64,000 bases of DNA from Dehalococcoidia bacterium. Its GTDB lineage: Bacteria > Chloroflexota > Dehalococcoidia > Lucifugimonadales > Lucifugimonadaceae. The position numbers and the translations under genes are program-made. Location: contig JAPKCH010000002.1 in assembly GCA_026421185.1 (NCBI GenBank), positions 1-64,000 of the forward strand, in the 5' to 3' direction. The notes beneath the pieces were generated by a model. The model did no database searches and was not told the DNA's origin. It was given only the letters and a program-made list of their open reading frames with translations. Shown piece by piece: positions 1-9,056 of this stretch (position 1 is the stretch's first letter; every line of letters starts with the position of its first letter).

Positions 1-2
1 AG

Positions 3-149
3 GTCGTATTCACGCTTTGCCAAACTGCTGTTCGAGCAACACACTCATGGTTCGTTCTGCAGGAACTTCTTGGATACGAAACTGTGAAGGTTTACGACGG
101 ATCATGGACTGAGTGGGGCAACAGCGCCCTTCCAATTACTACTCGATAG
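3..149 (+). CDS. Sulfurtransferase (rhodanese family), C-terminal end only
   Basis: The frame is open from the window edge to the TAG at 147-149 and gives the last 48 residues of a rhodanese-fold protein. The loop CQTAVRA, followed by [12 protein letters not shown] and [11 protein letters not shown], is the catalytic loop and C-terminal signature of two-domain thiosulfate/3-mercaptopyruvate sulfurtransferases. The Cys would carry the persulfide. The usual loop is CxxGxRS, so this one is slightly off consensus. The rest of the protein lies upstream of the window. The frame is too short for the ORF track. A strong terminator follows it directly. Confidence 0.8.
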   Translation, partial: VVFTLCQTAVRATHSWFVLQELLGYETVKVYDGSWTEWGNSALPITTR

Positions 150-182
150 TAATTCGTAAGTTCTCAGGGCCAAAGAAAACGG

Positions 183-246
183 TCGTTCAGTCAATAAAGA
201 AAACGCCGACTCAATCGAGTCGGCGTTTTCTTTATTGACTGAACGA
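183..246. terminator. Bidirectional rho-independent terminator in a 30-bp perfect inverted repeat
   Basis: Two 30-nt arms (183-212 and 217-246) are exact reverse complements around the loop AATC. The core stem CGCCGACTC/GAGTCGGCG is followed by TTTTCTTTATT on both strands, so it can end transcription from the sulfurtransferase side and from the minus strand. The arms continue perfectly past the T-tracts, which is longer than a terminator needs. Confidence 0.85.
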
Positions 247-278
247 AAAAATCGATCCCGCCGATTCACCAGCTGCTT

Positions 279-518
279 CTAGCCGTTTTTTTGATCCTGA
301 GTAAATATCATCGGCAAGGCAACCCTTCTTGCAGCAGCGACGTTTTGAGCCATACGTGCAGGGTTAGTGTGCATACCGGGATGACTCAACGTGAACCTGA
401 ACAAGAAATCTGTTCGGCTCTCACACTGCCCCAATAGATCATCCAGATTCGGTGAAAACTTCACCCTTTTACCGCTCGCCACAGCGAACTGGTTAGGAGT
501 GAATAATCTAGGATTCAA
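279..518 (-). pseudogene. Aldo/keto reductase C-terminal relic
   Basis: The 79-residue minus-strand frame contains LDDLLGQCESRTDFLFRFTL, then LSHPGMHT, then NPARMAQNVAAARRVALP. This closely matches the C-terminal helices of aldo/keto reductases (family pattern ESRTxFLLRFTLSHP, TTIVGTKNPEHLxxNVAAA). The segment between HT and NP, where the cofactor-binding TIVGTK stretch should be, is missing. No TIM-barrel sequence is found upstream. I read it as the degraded 3' end of a deleted gene and not as a small protein. Which reductase subfamily it came from cannot be told. Confidence 0.6.
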
Positions 519-828
519 CTACGGTCTAATGTTCTCGGCATCAGCGGATCAATCATGGCAGTAATGTTCAAAAACTCCGGAGCCGACAAAGGGCTAAGCG
601 GCTAGCTTGCATCATTCGTAATCGACCGAAGATTGTGCTTGGTAGAAAGAGTTATAGTATCGACAGCCAAAGAACCGCAACTTGAAGCCGTTTCCGAACC
701 GGTTACAGCTAAGCAAAATGGATACCAAACTGTATCCTTCCCGTGAAATCGTACTATCTGCACAATGTTGCAAGTGCGAATAAAGGATTAACCCACTTGT
801 GGCGAACGCTTTGTAACTGGAGAGACTG
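519..828. other. Intergenic stretch before acs
   Basis: About 310 bases with no coding frame that I recognise on either strand. It holds the acs leader. A GGAGAG ribosome-binding site lies just before the acs ATG. I could not pick out a convincing promoter. Confidence 0.5.
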
Positions 829-2808
829 ATGTCTGATTCGGAACTATATTCACCTTCGGAATCGTTCGCAGCGAACGCTCACATAAAGAGCTTCGATGAA
901 TACAAATCCGAGTACGATCGGTCGATCGCCGACCCTGACTCCTTCTGGGCAGAAAAAGCCTCCGAATACCACTGGTTCAAAAAGTGGGACACCGTCCGAG
1001 AGTTCAACTACGACGTCCGTCTAGGCGAAGTTGATATCAAGTGGTTCGAAGGCGGACAAACCAACATCGCCTACAACTGTCTCGACCGTCACCTCAAAAC
1101 CCGAGGCGAACAAACTGCCATCATCTGGGAAGGCAACGAACCCGGCGAACAGCGAGAAATCTCCTACAACGAACTTCACGCCGAAGTTTCCAAATTTGCG
1201 AACGTCCTAAAGTCGCGCGGCGTAGCCAAAGGCGACCGCGTTACGATCTACATGCCCATGATCCCCGAGCTGGCAGTAGCCATGCTCGCCTGCGCCCGAA
1301 TCGGAGCCATCCACTCCATCGTCTTCGGCGGATTTTCAGCCGACGCCCTTGGCGATCGCATGGCCGACGCCACTTCCACAATCCTCGTCACCTGCAATGG
1401 CACCCGCCGTGGCGCAAAGCCACTCGAAATGAAAACTGTCGCCGACGATGCAATGATCATCGCCGAAAAGCAGATGGGCAAACCAGTCGAAACATGCATC
1501 GTTGTCGAACGAATCAAAGGCAGCGTAGGCGTTGAGCATGACATGAAAGACGGTCGTGACGAGTGGTACGCCGACGTCATGGCAAATGCCGACCCCGTAA
1601 ACGAAGCCGAGCACATGGAGTCCGAAGACCCGCTCTTCATCCTCTACACATCAGGCTCAACCGGTAAGCCCAAAGGCGTGCTCCACACCACCGCCGGATA
1701 CATGGTCTACTCCGCGCAAACCCACAAATACGTCTTCGACTACCACGACGGAGATATCTATTTCTGTACCGCCGATATCGGCTGGGTAACAGGCCATTCC
1801 TACATCATATACGGGCCGTTAGCCAACGGAGCAACGACGCTCATGTTCGAAGGGATTCCTACCTATCCTGCTCCTGATCGCTTCTGGCAAATCGTCGAAA
1901 AATGGAGTGTAAACCAGTTCTACACAGCTCCAACCGCAATTCGAGCTATCGCTGCTCTCGGTGATGACTACCCAGACAAGTATGAAATGCCCACTTTGAA
2001 ACTGCTCGGATCCGTTGGTGAACCGATCAACCCCGAAGCGTGGCGCTGGTACAACACTCACGTCGGAAAAGGACGTTGTCCAATCGTCGATACTTGGTGG
2101 CAAACCGAAACTGGCGGAATCCTTATCACACCTCTCCCAGGCGCAATTCCAGCCAAGCCGGGTGCCGCAACTTTGCCGTTCTTCGGTGTTGAACCTGAAA
2201 TCCTCGACCCAGAAACCGGTAAGCCGCTCGAAGGCAATGGCGTATCGGGCGTGCTGGTGTTGAAGTCGACTTGGCCGGGTCAGATGCGCACTCTATACGG
2301 CGATCACAAGCGCTTCAAAGATACGTATTTCGATATCTACAAGGGCTACTACTTCACTGGAGACGGCTCGACACGTGATGAAGATGGCTACTACTGGGTC
2401 ACCGGACGTGTCGACGACGTTATCAACGTCTCAGGACACCGAATGGGCACAGCCGAAGTCGAAAGCGCTCTCGTGCTGCACGAGGCAGTCGCCGAAGCAG
2501 CAGTCGTTGGATTCCAGCACGACATCAAGGGGCAAGGCATCTACGCATACGTGACTTTGAATGTTGGTCAACAATACACAGACGAACTCAAACAAGTGCT
2601 TCGAACTCAGGTAAGACAGGTCATAGGGCCCATCGCCTCACCCGACGTCATCCACTGGGCACCAGCCCTCCCCAAAACTCGCTCTGGCAAAATCATGCGC
2701 CGAATTCTAAGAAAAATCGCCACGGACGAAATCGACACAATAGGCGACACGTCAACACTGGCCGATCCTGAGGTTGTGGATGACTTGATCGCCCGTAAGG
2801 GTAAGTAG
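829..2808 (+). CDS. acs: Acetyl-CoA synthetase
   Basis: Activates acetate with ATP and CoA to acetyl-CoA through acetyl-AMP in the cytoplasm. The 659 residues match the family length. The order of motifs is complete: N-terminal ACS domain ([16 protein letters not shown]), P-loop [11 protein letters not shown] near residue 272, [36 protein letters not shown], and the C-terminal hinge and catalytic lysine in [13 protein letters not shown] (Lys about 621, the residue acetylated in other bacteria). ATG with GGAGAG upstream supports the start. It stands alone. Codons in its first half end mostly in C or A, unlike genes in the right half of the window. Confidence 0.96.
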   Translation: MSDSELYSPSESFAANAHIKSFDEYKSEYDRSIADPDSFWAEKASEYHWFKKWDTVREFNYDVRLGEVDIKWFEGGQTNIAYNCLDRHLKTRGEQTAIIWEGNEPGEQREISYNELHAEVSKFANVLKSRGVAKGDRVTIYMPMIPELAVAMLACARIGAIHSIVFGGFSADALGDRMADATSTILVTCNGTRRGAKPLEMKTVADDAMIIAEKQMGKPVETCIVVERIKGSVGVEHDMKDGRDEWYADVMANADPVNEAEHMESEDPLFILYTSGSTGKPKGVLHTTAGYMVYSAQTHKYVFDYHDGDIYFCTADIGWVTGHSYIIYGPLANGATTLMFEGIPTYPAPDRFWQIVEKWSVNQFYTAPTAIRAIAALGDDYPDKYEMPTLKLLGSVGEPINPEAWRWYNTHVGKGRCPIVDTWWQTETGGILITPLPGAIPAKPGAATLPFFGVEPEILDPETGKPLEGNGVSGVLVLKSTWPGQMRTLYGDHKRFKDTYFDIYKGYYFTGDGSTRDEDGYYWVTGRVDDVINVSGHRMGTAEVESALVLHEAVAEAAVVGFQHDIKGQGIYAYVTLNVGQQYTDELKQVLRTQVRQVIGPIASPDVIHWAPALPKTRSGKIMRRILRKIATDEIDTIGDTSTLADPEVVDDLIARKGK

Positions 2809-3055
2809 CGCACATTTCTATCTCATTTAGAAACATCAGTCATAATGGTTGCCGCATCAGTCAAATAACTCGCCCGGTTCTTCGAATCGCCGGTTGATCT
2901 CATGAAGTTGCTTGCAACAGTTTCCAGTCACACTGATTTCCGCTAATTCGAAGTACGTAACTTAACAACTATGAGGCGAGAGATGCCAGATTTCTCAGGC
3001 GTTAACTTCGCAGGGACTGCTGAATAACAAATTGCCCGAACAGAATTAAAAAACA

Positions 3056-3796
3056 TTAAACCTCGTACGGAATATTGCTCAGTCTGGCAGCTTCCTTCAT
3101 CACGCTCTCAGTCAGTTCACGAGGATTTTGGCTTTCAAAATAGAGTGGGGTGCCGAATCTGACAGTGATCCTGGTTCGAAACGACGGGATGGTCCAATTT
3201 GGTGTAAATGGAATCCATTTTGTTATCCATTTTCCAACCGCCGACTGCTCTAACCCTCGGCCTTTGCGGTCGTATTCAATACCCACTGGAACGATCGGAA
3301 TTTTAAGCTCGTGCCCCTTTTGCTTTAGGTGGCGGGATTCATAACGCTTCAGAAGGCCAATTAGGCCTTCTTCGATCGAATTGACTGAGTCGTACTGGTA
3401 CTCGCCTTGTGTGAACACCGCCGTTATCAAGCGCCTGTCGAGACGGTCTTCAACGTCATTTGCCAGTTCCACAGCACGTTTTCGAGGGTTTTTAATTCCA
3501 CTTTCTTGCCAGATAACAGTACCGATAGCTGTCGTCATTTGTTTCTCAATAAAATTAATTACCGAGTTATGCCCAAATGAATCAGTTGATACGAAACTAA
3601 CGAACTCGCTGTTCGCTTCGGCTAGAGCAAACACATCTGCGGAGGTCCGGTGCACTGGCGCCAGCATAATTGGCCGTATGTTGGGTATCTCGCCTTCGAC
3701 TCGACTGTGTAGCATCAGTGCGCGTTTAGCTACAGGAACAAATCCTAACCGAATGGCGTGATAATTAAATCGCCACCAATTTTCTTTGAGACCCAA
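3056..3796 (-). CDS. 1-acyl-glycerol-3-phosphate acyltransferase family protein (PlsC-like)
   Basis: A 246-residue member of the LPLAT acyltransferase superfamily. The catalytic box HRTSAD (HX4D) lies about residue 49. A degenerate block III, FTQGEYQYDSVNSIEEG, stands where FPEGTR is usual, and IPIVPVGIEYD is block IV. These enzymes transfer fatty acyl groups to lysophosphatidate or similar acceptors at the membrane. The changed block III makes the true acceptor uncertain. No transmembrane helix is obvious. Its start faces the sulfatase gene, and its first codons overlap only the spurious upstream extension of that ORF. Confidence 0.75.
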   Translation of the reverse strand: MGLKENWWRFNYHAIRLGFVPVAKRALMLHSRVEGEIPNIRPIMLAPVHRTSADVFALAEANSEFVSFVSTDSFGHNSVINFIEKQMTTAIGTVIWQESGIKNPRKRAVELANDVEDRLDRRLITAVFTQGEYQYDSVNSIEEGLIGLLKRYESRHLKQKGHELKIPIVPVGIEYDRKGRGLEQSAVGKWITKWIPFTPNWTIPSFRTRITVRFGTPLYFESQNPRELTESVMKEAARLSNIPYEV

Positions 3797-3980
3797 TTAC
3801 TTCCCTGACGCACGTTTTATAGTGCCTACGTTACCCGTGGATAGAAAACGTTTACACCCTAGTTCGACCTGTAATTCTATCGCCAAATTAGTAACTAATT
3901 CAGGTCTACTAGGACGAAATACAGAAACAGCATATGTATGCATATCGGCTAACTATTTACTCGTAGATACAATACACCCC

Positions 3981-5492
3981 ATGACACAAAATCTCACCGA
4001 CAAACCCAACATTCTTTACATAATGGCGGATGAAGCAATTGCCGAACTTATGGGAGCCTACGGTCATCCGGTGGTGAAGACGCCGAATATCGACAAGCTT
4101 GTTGAAAACGGTGTTCGATTCGACACTGCATATACCCCGTTTCCACTTTGTGCTCCGGCCCGTGCAGCGATGATGACGGGTCGGCATGCTTCGAGCATTG
4201 GGGCTTGGGACAACGGCGCATCGTTCGGATCCGATCACCCAACTTTCGCCCACTATCTTGCTCAAAACGGATACGACACCGTGCTCAGCGGTAAGATGCA
4301 CTTCGTAGGCGCAGATCAACTTCATGGATACAGTCGCCGACTAAACACCGACATCTACCCAGAGGACTACAAAATGGTCCGATCCGAGTGGGTTGATATG
4401 AAAGAGTCGCGAGGTGAAGACTGGGTCAACATAATGGAGAACCGCGATCGATACAACGCCTCCAACTACGGTCCTGATGCTGTAAAGGTTGATGGTCAAC
4501 ATGGCGATCTTGCGTTTGATCAGGAAACACACTTCCGGGCGTTGCAATATTTGAACGCCCGAGGTAATAATCCCGAACCGTTCATGCTCACGGTTTCGTA
4601 TCACCACCCTCACGAGCCATTCTGGCCACCAACAAAGTACTGGGACATGTACGAAGGTGAGCCGATAGATATACCGGAATTCCCAGACAATCTCGAAGAG
4701 ACCCGGTCGATGATGGACACCTGGCTCAACGCCTATCACGGCATCACAAAATTCGATCTGCGCAATCCCGAAAGCCTTTACCGAATGCGTCGGGCTTACT
4801 ACGCACTTATGTCTTACGTTGACGACCTGGTAGGCGAACTGATCTCCAGCTTGGAACGGTCAGGGCTCGATAAAAACACAATCATTATTTTCTCCTCCGA
4901 CCATGGCGACATGCTTGTCGAGCGCGAAATGGTTCAGAAGAGAGCGTTCTACGACTACTGCTCCAGAGTCCCATTGATCATCAAATATCCCGACAACCGA
5001 AACGCCGGAAAGATAGTTCGCACGCCTGTGACAACTATCGATTTACTGCCAACAATGTGCGAAATGACAGGCAGTGACGCCTCGCAACCACACGACGGCG
5101 ACAGCCTGCTACCGCTTATCGAGCAAGAAGATCATGACCGGCACGTATTCGTCGAAGCACATGAAGTGGTTGGCGTTCCTTGCATCATGGTTCGCAAAGC
5201 CGACTGGAAATACAACTACATCCACGGTCACGAGCCACAGTTGTTCAACATGAAAGATGATCCCAAAGAATGGAATAATCTCGCCGGCTCAACAGATCAT
5301 GTTGAAGTCGAATCTGAATTAAAAGCGCTGATACTCGATGAGTTCGACCCTGACGATATGGCTGCCGAAAACCTCGCAAGTATTCGTCGAAGGGCGGTCA
5401 TCAAGGACGTGATGGATAAACAGGATGTAACTTGGGCTTATCGTCCTGAATTCGACCCACGAAGAAATGTTCTTACCCAGCACCTCCCTTAG
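3981..5492 (+). CDS. Sulfatase, choline-sulfatase-like
   Basis: A 503-residue type I sulfatase. The formylglycine site is LCAPARAAMMTGR (C-x-A-x-R), and the metal site includes MADE near the N terminus and SSDHGDML. The segments YGHPVVKTPNIDKL, LSGKMHFVGADQLHG and RLNTDIYPEDY are typical of choline-sulfatases (BetC), and YIHGHEPQLFNMKDDP fits the C-terminal part, so a small sulfate ester such as choline-O-sulfate is likely. The ORF track starts at 3786. I prefer ATG 3981 because the upstream 65 residues show no family similarity and overlap the divergent gene. No formylglycine-generating enzyme is in the window. Confidence 0.85.
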   Translation: MTQNLTDKPNILYIMADEAIAELMGAYGHPVVKTPNIDKLVENGVRFDTAYTPFPLCAPARAAMMTGRHASSIGAWDNGASFGSDHPTFAHYLAQNGYDTVLSGKMHFVGADQLHGYSRRLNTDIYPEDYKMVRSEWVDMKESRGEDWVNIMENRDRYNASNYGPDAVKVDGQHGDLAFDQETHFRALQYLNARGNNPEPFMLTVSYHHPHEPFWPPTKYWDMYEGEPIDIPEFPDNLEETRSMMDTWLNAYHGITKFDLRNPESLYRMRRAYYALMSYVDDLVGELISSLERSGLDKNTIIIFSSDHGDMLVEREMVQKRAFYDYCSRVPLIIKYPDNRNAGKIVRTPVTTIDLLPTMCEMTGSDASQPHDGDSLLPLIEQEDHDRHVFVEAHEVVGVPCIMVRKADWKYNYIHGHEPQLFNMKDDPKEWNNLAGSTDHVEVESELKALILDEFDPDDMAAENLASIRRRAVIKDVMDKQDVTWAYRPEFDPRRNVLTQHLP

Positions 5493-6234
5493 AAGAGCGA
5501 GTGCTGGTCCAGTTCGATTCTGAACAGGTCAGTTCTGGAAAATTTCTAAATCCAGTGATGTGTTGAACTGAATATCTCGAAATCACGTAGGCACGGTCAA
5601 TTACTGACCTGAAACTGAGAGGTGCCAAATGATTTCTATACAGAAATTCAGTTCAATAGTGGCTGTGTTTACGATGCTCTCATATTCGCCTCACCGGATC
5701 CGGTTACAAGATCACAAATCGACTCTTGCTGGCAATTTATAAGTAAGTACGTAAGTTCCGTTTCAAGATAGCTTGAAGACCACAACGTATTTGAACAAAT
5801 AGAAGTCCTTGCCGAACAACGCTGTGGGTACAAAATGTACGATATATTGAGGTTAACTCAACGCATATATGCAACATAAGCCACGCGAAGATCTTTAGCT
5901 TTTATCAGGCTTTCACTTGATACACAAACTACGAGTCCCGGCGATAGATAACTAAATCTGACTCGCCGAGAATTCGATCTTATCGATACATTCCTGCAGG
6001 CACCAGCGCTGATCTTTCTGGGATTCAGATCATCTCTAGAGTTTGTATTGAACCAAAACGTATTATCCTAAAAGTGACCGTGAACAGCTCGAAGCTGACG
6101 GTGAATCATGAGTGCCTCCCTATCTTTGAGCATACGGCTACGTATTAAAGACCTGATGGCTATCAGGTTCTATCCTAGTGAATCTCACGCACCAAAGGTT
6201 TTCGCAAAGCTGATATCGCCGTTACAGTGATTGC
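5493..6234. other. Long intergenic stretch with one gene relic
   Basis: About 740 bases without an intact gene. The only interpretable piece is the OmpR-type winged-helix relic at 5934-6045. The rest shows short frames with no recognisable similarity. A tRNA-like string near 5505-5530 has no acceptor stem. Confidence 0.5.
5934..6045 (+). pseudogene. OmpR-family response regulator, winged-helix relic
   Basis: Translation from 5934 reads SPGDR, stop (TAA), then LNLTRREFDLIDTFLQAPAL. This is the beta-sheet and first helix of an OmpR/PhoB DNA-binding domain (family pattern: xLTxREFDLLxxLxxxPGxV). The stop sits where Glu is usual, one base change away (GAA to TAA). Similarity fades after about 6030, where the recognition helix should follow, and no receiver domain remains upstream. 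A dead fragment of a transcription factor is the simplest reading. Confidence 0.55.
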
Positions 6235-6858
6235 ATGTCGAAATCACAGAACCGAACACACCTACTCATCTCAGCGCTACTACTGCTGGTAATTACCGCT
6301 GCAGCCTGTAGCAGCGAAGCCGAACCTGAAAAGGTTTCGGTCGCGAACACTGGCGACTTCGACACCTGCGAAGGATTCATCGCTGCCGAACACATCGAAG
6401 GCGAAGCCGATACATCTGGCTTAGTCGATCGAGTACGCGTGCTCGACGTAGCATCGATACCGGGTTTTGCAGAAAGCGGAGCCACCGCAAACTGCCTTAT
6501 CGAAGTGTTCCGCACTCTCGATGGATCCGATGACACGGCACCGGGAGATTCGGTAACTCTTTCACTTGTTCGGTTCGAAACAAACGAACTCGCAAAGAGG
6601 CTTTACAACTCGACACTTGCCGCCGCCATTCTCAGTGCCGAGCAAGTTGGAGATCTCGCTGAAGTACATCAGGATGTTGTCGGCACCGATTCATACCTTA
6701 TGGATGTCAAAGCGGGCGGAATTGGTGCGATCGTGGTCTATGTTTTCGACTCAACTTTCATATCTATGAGTTCAACAACTGACGATGAAAACAACGCATT
6801 ATTGGATGGTCAAGATTTAGTTAACGTTGCTCAAGGCGTGCAATCCCGTCTGCCTTAA
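6235..6858 (+). CDS. Putative lipoprotein of unknown function
   Basis: 207 residues. A signal peptide (basic start MSKSQNR, hydrophobic LLISALLLLVITAA) ends in a lipobox with Cys about residue 26 (AAACSS), so the mature protein is probably lipid-anchored outside the cytoplasmic membrane. The mature part has two further cysteines (DTCEGF and ANCLIEVF) and an alpha/beta-looking remainder with no motif I recognise. Its size and layout resemble the lipoprotein at 37422-38021, including the paired Cys and the C-terminal V(G/A)xGVxxRx ending, so the two may be distant paralogues. That is inference only. Confidence 0.7.
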   Translation: MSKSQNRTHLLISALLLLVITAAACSSEAEPEKVSVANTGDFDTCEGFIAAEHIEGEADTSGLVDRVRVLDVASIPGFAESGATANCLIEVFRTLDGSDDTAPGDSVTLSLVRFETNELAKRLYNSTLAAAILSAEQVGDLAEVHQDVVGTDSYLMDVKAGGIGAIVVYVFDSTFISMSSTTDDENNALLDGQDLVNVAQGVQSRLP

Positions 6859-6981
6859 GTTAACAAAGTGCTACAGCAGGGCATGGCCAAAATTCTCTAG
6901 CTAACTATCTGTCATTCCGAAGTCAGAGATATTTTCGTTCCGATCGAATGTAATTTGTTTATCACAAACAATATAGTCAGA

Positions 6982-7092
6982 GTGAAACTGCCCCAGGAGG
7001 ATTTCGACAGGATCAATGAGCTAGCACCACCCGGCACCAACGTTGCTGATTACTATGAAGCTAGCTCCGAACCGAATGCACACCGCTTCTAA
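6982..7092 (+). pseudogene. Aldo/keto reductase C-terminal relic (second copy)
   Basis: A 37-codon frame reads VKLPQEDFDRINELAPPGTN, then VADYYEASSEPNAHRF and a stop. This is the C-terminal tail of aldo/keto reductases (pattern LPQEDLDRINELAPPGTNVADYYE). Nothing upstream (6859-6981) continues the protein, so only the last tenth survives. It lies 26 bases before the uronate-dehydrogenase-like gene, which suggests an ancestral reductase-dehydrogenase pair. It is a different segment from the relic at 279-518. Confidence 0.6.
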
Positions 7093-7118
7093 CCATTTAC
7101 TGAGACCAATACGAATAC

Positions 7119-7916
7119 ATGCCAAACGACAAGCAAAAAGTTCTTATTACAGGCGGCGCCGGACTCATAGGTTCGATCATGATCGACAAGCTCGACGATA
7201 AGTACGAATTCTCTTCGCTAGACCTACGCGAAGCCGATCGCGTCAAGTCGACGGTTGCAAACCTAGATGATATGGAAGCGATTACGCCTGCATTTGAAGG
7301 AATCGACACTGTCGTTCATCTTGCAGCCGACAGGTCACCAAATGGATCGTGGGATTCAATCCTGAAGAACAATTTCGTCGCAACGTACAACGTATTCGAA
7401 GCTTCGAAACGTGCTGGAGTGAAGCGAGTTGTTTTCGCCAGTTCAAATCACGCAGAAGGTGGCTACTACCTCGATGCTCCATGGAAAACCGTGATGGACG
7501 GCGATTTTCACCTACTCGAACAAGACAACTACGAACTGGTTACTGAAAGGCACATGATTCGGCCTGACAGCTACTACGGAGTCGCTAAGGCGTACGGTGA
7601 GGCGCTTGGCAGCTATTACAACGATTACCACGGGGTAAGTTCGTTCCACTTGCGGATCGGATGGGTGCTAGAGCACGACGATCCAACGTTCTCGGGATAC
7701 GCCTTGTCGGTGTGGTTGAGCCATCGAGACACTGCACAGTTAATGGATCTTTGCATTAGTGCGCCAGAATCCCACAAGTACGACATATTCAACGCAACTT
7801 CTGATAACACTTGGAAGATATTCGATATCGATCACGCCAAAGAGGCGCTCGGCTACAAGCCTGAGGACAGGGCAGGTTCCGAATTCGCACATCAGGAATA
7901 TAAGCGCAGCGATTAA
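7119..7916 (+). CDS. NAD-dependent epimerase/dehydratase, uronate-dehydrogenase-like
   Basis: A 265-residue extended SDR with Rossmann glycines GGAGLIG at the N terminus, ASSNHAEGGYY, and the catalytic pair in YYGVAKAYGEALG (YxxxK). The SSNH motif, RPDSYYGVAK and LRIGW closely follow bacterial uronate dehydrogenases, which oxidise glucuronate or galacturonate to the aldarolactone with NAD. The length also fits Udh. Nearby enolase-superfamily enzymes and a DapA-family lyase are what a Udh route would need next. A nucleotide-sugar epimerase is less likely because the protein is short. Substrate is inferred. Confidence 0.75.
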   Translation: MPNDKQKVLITGGAGLIGSIMIDKLDDKYEFSSLDLREADRVKSTVANLDDMEAITPAFEGIDTVVHLAADRSPNGSWDSILKNNFVATYNVFEASKRAGVKRVVFASSNHAEGGYYLDAPWKTVMDGDFHLLEQDNYELVTERHMIRPDSYYGVAKAYGEALGSYYNDYHGVSSFHLRIGWVLEHDDPTFSGYALSVWLSHRDTAQLMDLCISAPESHKYDIFNATSDNTWKIFDIDHAKEALGYKPEDRAGSEFAHQEYKRSD

Positions 7917-7980
7917 CGCAGCGACGGTTAAATGGTCAGAATGGTTCGCCGTTCTGATAGTAGTAGGTGGAGTAGCGAAA

Positions 7981-8958
7981 CTAAATGATCTGGTTACGAA
8001 GTTCTGTTTCACCTTTCCAGAGTCGACCCAAATTATCGTTCAGAATATCGATAACACGTTCTTCATAGAGTCGAGTCTCACCACCGGTGTGCGGTGTGAT
8101 TATCACGTTCTCCAGCTCCCAGAACACCGATTCCTTTTCGAGCGGTTCGTTCCAGAAGTGATCGATTCCAGCTCCTGCAATTTGACCTGATTTCAGAGCG
8201 TCAGCCAGAGCTGGTTCATCAACACACTGCCCTCGGGCAACGTTGATCAGGTATGCCGACGATTTCATCACCTTAAGAACATCAGCATCAACGATGTTGG
8301 TTGTTTCTGGCGTTAGTGGGCATGTCAGCACAACAAAGTCAGCTTGAGAAACGAGATCATTCAACTTACCGGGAGTCACCACTTCATCGGCAGGACCTAC
8401 GGCAGTGGAAGGGTCGCGCTTAGTAGCAACAACCTTCATGTCGAACGCTTTTGCGAAACGTGCTAGTCGCGACCCGATAGCTCCCATGCCGACAATCAGC
8501 ATGGTCTTGCCTATCAACTCATCTTCGCGCTCAGTAAGGTCGCCGAGCATTCCACGCCAAGTGGTGCTGTTCTGATTGTCACGACCTGTGTGAATGTGAC
8601 GGTTCAAACCAAGAATCAACGACATAGCATGTTCTGCAACCGCATTTTGGTTTACGCCCGATGCGTTAGCGAGTCGAATACCACGCTTCTTAAGTTCGTC
8701 GAGTGGAAACTGATCGTAACCAGCACCGATTGACTGAATGTATTTCAAGTTCTTCGCTCGATCGAGCAATGCGTTGTCCCAGAATCCAGAAACAACGAAT
8801 ACATCAGCGTCTTCGATGCGATCCATCGTTTCATCGGAGGACCAAGTCTGGAAATACTTCACCTCGGGGGCGCGGGCGGCATACCGCTCCTCCATCCGGT
8901 ATGCAACGTGAGCAAAGTGAACATTTGTGTTCGCTGCGGACGGAAAACCTTCAGACAT
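7981..8958 (-). CDS. D-2-hydroxyacid dehydrogenase (NAD-binding)
   Basis: 325 residues. The catalytic and cofactor motifs are in order: Rossmann GMGAIGSRLARF, substrate Arg in NVARGQCVDE, Glu in the GIDHFWNEPL region, and the catalytic His in TPHTGGET. The family reduces 2-keto acids or oxidises D-2-hydroxy acids such as glyoxylate/hydroxypyruvate, phosphoglycerate or lactate. I chose ATG 8958 (MSEGFP) over the ORF-track start at 8997 because GGAGAAG sits directly upstream of it. It is divergent from the aldose epimerase gene, with about 100 bases between the two starts. Confidence 0.85.
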   Translation of the reverse strand: MSEGFPSAANTNVHFAHVAYRMEERYAARAPEVKYFQTWSSDETMDRIEDADVFVVSGFWDNALLDRAKNLKYIQSIGAGYDQFPLDELKKRGIRLANASGVNQNAVAEHAMSLILGLNRHIHTGRDNQNSTTWRGMLGDLTEREDELIGKTMLIVGMGAIGSRLARFAKAFDMKVVATKRDPSTAVGPADEVVTPGKLNDLVSQADFVVLTCPLTPETTNIVDADVLKVMKSSAYLINVARGQCVDEPALADALKSGQIAGAGIDHFWNEPLEKESVFWELENVIITPHTGGETRLYEERVIDILNDNLGRLWKGETELRNQII

Positions 8959-9056
8959 AACTTCTCCAATAAACATGCAATATAAGTAGTTCAGCAACTA
9001 TTATGGTGTTCGAACGGGCCACATCATACCGCCCATTTTCGCAAACAATATTCCAT

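Noticed and set aside
1041-1535. Long plus-strand ORF inside acs and similar long frames on the opposite strand of groEL, uvrA and yhaN
   Set aside because: Shadow frames of real genes with low-complexity, Arg/Ser-rich translations and no family similarity.
2985-3030. Short pentapeptide-repeat-like frame (PDFSGVNFAGT)
   Set aside because: Only two or three repeats, no proper gene context; could be chance.
3786-3980. N-terminal extension of the sulfatase ORF
   Set aside because: No sulfatase similarity, overlaps the start of the divergent acyltransferase; ATG 3981 fits the family.
5505-5535. tRNA T-loop-like string AGTTCGATTCT
   Set aside because: No acceptor stem, anticodon arm or CCA end can be built around it.
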